Source: Hedera helix
Lineage: Eukaryota > Streptophyta > Magnoliopsida > Apiales > Araliaceae
DNA length: 64,000 nt
Direction of reading: 5' to 3'
Assembly (NCBI GenBank): GCA_947179155.2
Contig: OX359275.1
Span: 41,029,898-41,093,897 of the forward strand
How positions within the stretch are numbered: the first letter of the stretch is position 1; each line of letters opens with the position of its first letter. Shown piece after piece: positions 60,722-64,000 of the stretch. The notes under the pieces were generated by a model that saw only the letters and a program-made list of their open reading frames with translations, did no database searches and was not told where the DNA came from. The position numbers and the translations under genes are program-made.

Positions 60722-62484
60722 TCACAATTTTATTATCATATTCTGACAATTAAACTGCATACCCAATAAATTTAGAGAAAATATATTTTAAAGTTTTGAA
60801 ATATTGTTGAGAGACATGCACTTGGAATAGGGTCCATATATAATTTTTTTTTTCCTTTCAGGTGTCTGAATCCCTCCTTCCACAACTAGGCCACCGACAG
60901 AAAACATTGCGAGTCTTCGTCATCTTCTTTTCTTTTTCAAGGATTTCATTATTAAATATTGAACCAATTATAAATAATGTCAGTATTCGGACACGCGTAT
61001 TATATGTATAATGTAAATATTGTTATTATAATAAATAACAATATATTTATTTAAAATTAAAATTTGTATTGTAAAATTTAAAATTCTACAAATATCTATC
61101 TTTACTAAAAACATTTAGTGATATGGTAAAATTTATTATTGTTATAAACACCATTACTAACAACATTTAGCGATAATTTACGATATTTGAAAATAAATAA
61201 TTAATAATTTCAAAGATATGAAAAAAATCAATAAAAAAAGAAACATACATAAAGGTGTGTTAATGGTTTAAACAATTAATTTTATAAGACTGTGAATAAG
61301 AGAGCGGAATCCAAACTCGAATCATACCGTGAATTTAGATGTTCATATGTTGAAAGAAAATTATTATGAAACAAAAATAATTGACAAAGGAATGAAGAAC
61401 AATTTAACCAATTATGAAAAGGGTATTAGATCGAGGAAGAAACCTGTCTTACTCCTCACTTTGGATAACTGATCAATATCAGGGGAGTAATGAAGGAGAT
61501 GTTAGAGCTAGTACGGGAGAGAAAATAGGGAGTAGAGAAAGTGGGTAAGAGATTTTTCTTTGTGAAATGTACTTAAATTAAATAAAATTAAGTGGGTTAG
61601 ATTAAATTAAATGTGTGACCCAAAATGATCAAAAATAACCATTTTAAAGCTCACGCCTCATACTCATGCATTACTTCAACACATAAAAATTTATATATGA
61701 GCATTGCTGACAAAAGAATTTTATAAAAATTATTTACAAAATGATGTAATAAAATATAATTAGTTGATGATTCACCATACACGAGTAGACTAACATAGTG
61801 ATAATAACTAATTACAATTAACCACTATTTTGTATTCACCATTCTTTTATCAGCAAAGTATTATTGAAAATTTAAAAAGCTTAGAACTCAGCTTTTAGGA
61901 ATTTAGGATGCTATTTACCTGAAGCATAATATGAATTGGACAACACAGAAACTCCTATAAATTGGAATTAGACGCATTACCACTAACAATTTGATATGAG
62001 AAATTGGAAATATAAGTTTGTTCATTCATATGACATTTTATTAAAATAAAAATTAGAGAACATCAACGTAAGATGCAGTTAAAGCAAATTAAATTTATAA
62101 ATGAATGTTAGGGAAGTCGTGAGCTCAGAATTGAAGCATAAATATGGAATCTATAGTGAGAAGAAGAACAGTGAAGCTGTGAAGGTGCGTATATAATTTC
62201 ATTAGAATAATAGTTTAAGTTTTAGGCAATATGTTATATATGTTGTTCAAGAATAATTAAGATTTTAAGATGGTAAAATTTACAAGGTCAGAGGACATGC
62301 ATGCATCGATCATTATGATTGATGATCAATTTACACGAGTCTCTTTTATATAAAAAAAAATTAACATACACAATATAAATTACTACTCGCTGATGTTCCC
62401 CAAATATTTTTCAAGAAATACATATCAGCTGATCGAAGAAATTAGTGCAGTGCTTGAATCTGGAGATAGATGGGCGAAAGATGG

Positions 62485-62487
<3 letters not shown>
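60722..62487. other. AT-rich intergenic DNA
   Basis: No gene or bounded repeat is recognised. Confidence 0.5.

Positions 62488-62531
<44 letters not shown>
62488..62531. repeat. (TA)n microsatellite
   Basis: About 22 TA units. Confidence 0.95.
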
Positions 62532-62533
<2 letters not shown>

Positions 62534-62721
62534 ATCTTTGAAGAGAAAGTAAAAATGGGTAAACATTGTAAAACGACTATAAATATAAGAAGAAACAAAG
62601 GAAGTGTCTAAGAAATCTAAGCAAAGAAACAATAGTACATTTAGCAAAAAAACAAAAAGAAAAAGAAATTATAGTATTTATATATTTAATTAAAATTACT
62701 GGTGTAAGTATACACTATTTA

Positions 62722-62781
<60 letters not shown>
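62722..62781. repeat. (TC)n(TA)n compound microsatellite
   Basis: About 12 TC units lead directly into about 18 TA units. It is the mirror form of the TA-to-GA tracts elsewhere. Confidence 0.95.
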
Positions 62782-62787
<6 letters not shown>

Positions 62788-62845
62788 CTTGGCTCCAATC
62801 TGTCCGCCTCTCTCTCAATAGATATATGGTAAGACATTCACATTA

Positions 62846-63045
62846 AACGGTTATTGGGAATAAATACATTTGGCTCTGTTGCGACAATTATTATTTCTAT
62901 AAAATTGGCACTGTCGTTAGAGCTTGTAGCGGCAAGACAAAAAATTGGCCTATGTCTATCACTACAAGCTCTAGCTGCTCGAGCTAATTTGTTCCCTGTA
63001 TGTAGTTGTTGCGATAGTACTCCCAGCAACCGTTTGTTGTGGATG
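62846..63045. repeat. Imperfect hairpin with AGAGCTTGTAG arms
   Basis: AAACGGTTATTGGGA..CTGTTGCGACA..TTAGAGCTTGTAG pairs with CTACAAGCTCTAG..TTGTTGCGATAG..TCCCAGCAACCGTTT. The stem runs about 200 bp overall and the loop is near 62945-62965. Most likely a MITE; a small-RNA precursor is possible. Confidence 0.65.
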
Positions 63046-63077
63046 CGCCATATATATATATATAAAATATATATACA

Positions 63078-63230
63078 CAGCAGTGTAGTACACAATCGTT
63101 TATAGCGACGATTTTTTTGGGTTACGGCGACGGTTGAACCGTTTTCATAGATATTTCTGGTCTATGACAACGGTTGAATCGTCGTCGTAGCCCAAAAAAC
63201 TGTTGTCACAGATGACTATACACTACACAG
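63078..63230. repeat. Foldback with CGTCG-type arms
   Basis: GTAGTACACAATCGTTTATA..GGGTTACGGCGACGGTTGAA pairs with TTGAATCGTCGTCGTAGCCC..GACTATACACTAC. About 150 bp, non-coding. Confidence 0.7.
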
Positions 63231-63296
63231 TTTGTGTATATATATATATAGAGAGAGAGAGAGATAGTAAAGTTCAAGATTATACATCCTTAAATG

Positions 63297-63502
63297 ACAT
63301 ACTTAGCATACCCTTTTAACGACGAATCCGGCGACGATTTGGTCCGTCACCATTAGTTCGTCAGTCGCTATATATTTGTCTGTCGCGATATGTTGTCCGT
63401 CACTAAAAGCTTTAGTGACAAATGAACCTATAGCAATAAATCAAACCGTCGGGTCCGTCGCTAAAAAGAGTATGCTTGGTATACTCTTTAAAGGTATATG
63501 CT
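63297..63502. repeat. Foldback with GTCCGTC(A/G)C words
   Basis: AGCATACCCTTTTAACGACG pairs with CGTCGCTAAAAAGAGTATGC. The interior holds repeated GTCCGTCAC/GTCAGTCGC words. It probably belongs with the 33.4-33.7 kb segment. Confidence 0.6.
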
Positions 63503-64000
63503 CTTGAATCAAGTCATATATATTATTGCCTGGCTCCGATCTGTCTGCCTCTTAATTAATCTCTAGGCTATTCCAGTTGAAAGGAGTTGTAATTAATTAG
63601 AGCTCTCCACAATCCACTTGATGCACTGTTAATCCTTAGACTTGAGCATTATATGTATAGTTATTTTCCTTTCTGGACAGCTAAGGGTAGTTGGGTCATT
63701 GCATGGTATATAGATCCAGATCTAGAACGCTTGCTTGATATGCTATATCTGCATTTGCCAAACCCCCAGCAGCAGCAGCTTCCCCTCATCCTCTACTTAA
63801 GTCATCTGCATGTCATGTCATGTATATATGCTATCTCCTCGATCTTCTGTATATATAATACATACAAACAAATGCTATACATATATATACACACACACAA
63901 TTACATGCATGTATATAAGTACATATATACTGCACTACGCCATCTCCTGATCTCTACAGTATATCTTAATTTCTAGATGAGAGAGAAAGATATGGAGATA
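63503..64000. other. Window end, no supported gene
   Basis: TA- and CA-rich sequence with a CAGCAGCAGCAG patch near 63765-63780. A 107-codon ORF (63653-63976) has simple composition and no recognised family. This may be the upstream region of a gene beyond the window. Confidence 0.4.

Noticed and set aside
63078..63230. CACTA transposon end
   Set aside because: CACTAC appears at the right end of the foldback, the opposite orientation to that of a CACTA terminus.
63522..63550. Resemblance to miR160 (TGCCTGGCTCC)
   Set aside because: Only the first 11 bases match; the rest (GATCTGTCTGCC) differs and no precursor hairpin with a proper star strand was found.
63653..63976. 107-codon ORF near the window end
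   Set aside because: Composition follows CAG and TA/CA simple repeats; no family recognised.

Overview
This is a plant nuclear window, most likely from a eudicot. It is AT-rich, its genes have GT/AG introns, and it carries Ty1/Copia elements, miniature inverted-repeat elements (MITEs) and many (TA)n tracts. The proteins resemble Arabidopsis HAT22/HAT9, XTH6, EPFL2 and COX6a. I cannot name the species. All exon joins were read by eye from splice sites and family motifs.

Five protein-coding genes are well supported. (1) A HAT22/HAT9-like HD-Zip class II transcription factor, + strand, 3025-4178, 3 exons. (2) An XTH6-like xyloglucan endotransglucosylase/hydrolase, - strand, 19236-20527, 4 exons. 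(3) An EPFL2-like secreted cysteine-rich peptide precursor, + strand, 35999-36644, 3 exons. (4) A conserved plant single-pass membrane protein with a long Lys/Glu-rich tail, + strand, 44116-46086, one coding exon. (5) Cytochrome c oxidase subunit 6a, - strand, 54495-57264, 4 small exons with a ~2 kb third intron. They are independent genes with no operon-like logic. Two small ORFs (30882-31016 and 38465-38623, both -) are possible but unproven.

The rest is mostly transposon-derived. A Copia element at 22175-29020 has ~1 kb LTRs and an AGAAC target duplication; it is intact apart from one in-frame TGA between gag and pol. A second Copia at 47680-52671 (- strand, 202-bp LTRs, ACTTG duplication) is decayed by many stops and frameshifts and has unusual TA...CA termini. 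A ~3 kb solo LTR (12300-15296, TTACA duplication) sits inside a Mutator-like element with long terminal inverted repeats (10163-15456, 9-bp duplication TTAAATATA). A separate 1.4 kb foldback (about 41069-42505) just upstream of gene 4 holds about 19 copies of a near-palindromic 23-bp block. Several MITE families occur, some with 8-bp duplications and some embedded in (TA)n tracts.

The most unusual content is these two elements, which share no obvious sequence but a common plan: inverted-repeat ends enclosing an array of short palindromes separated by A/T-rich spacers. No tRNA, rRNA, CRISPR array or recognised microRNA gene was seen.
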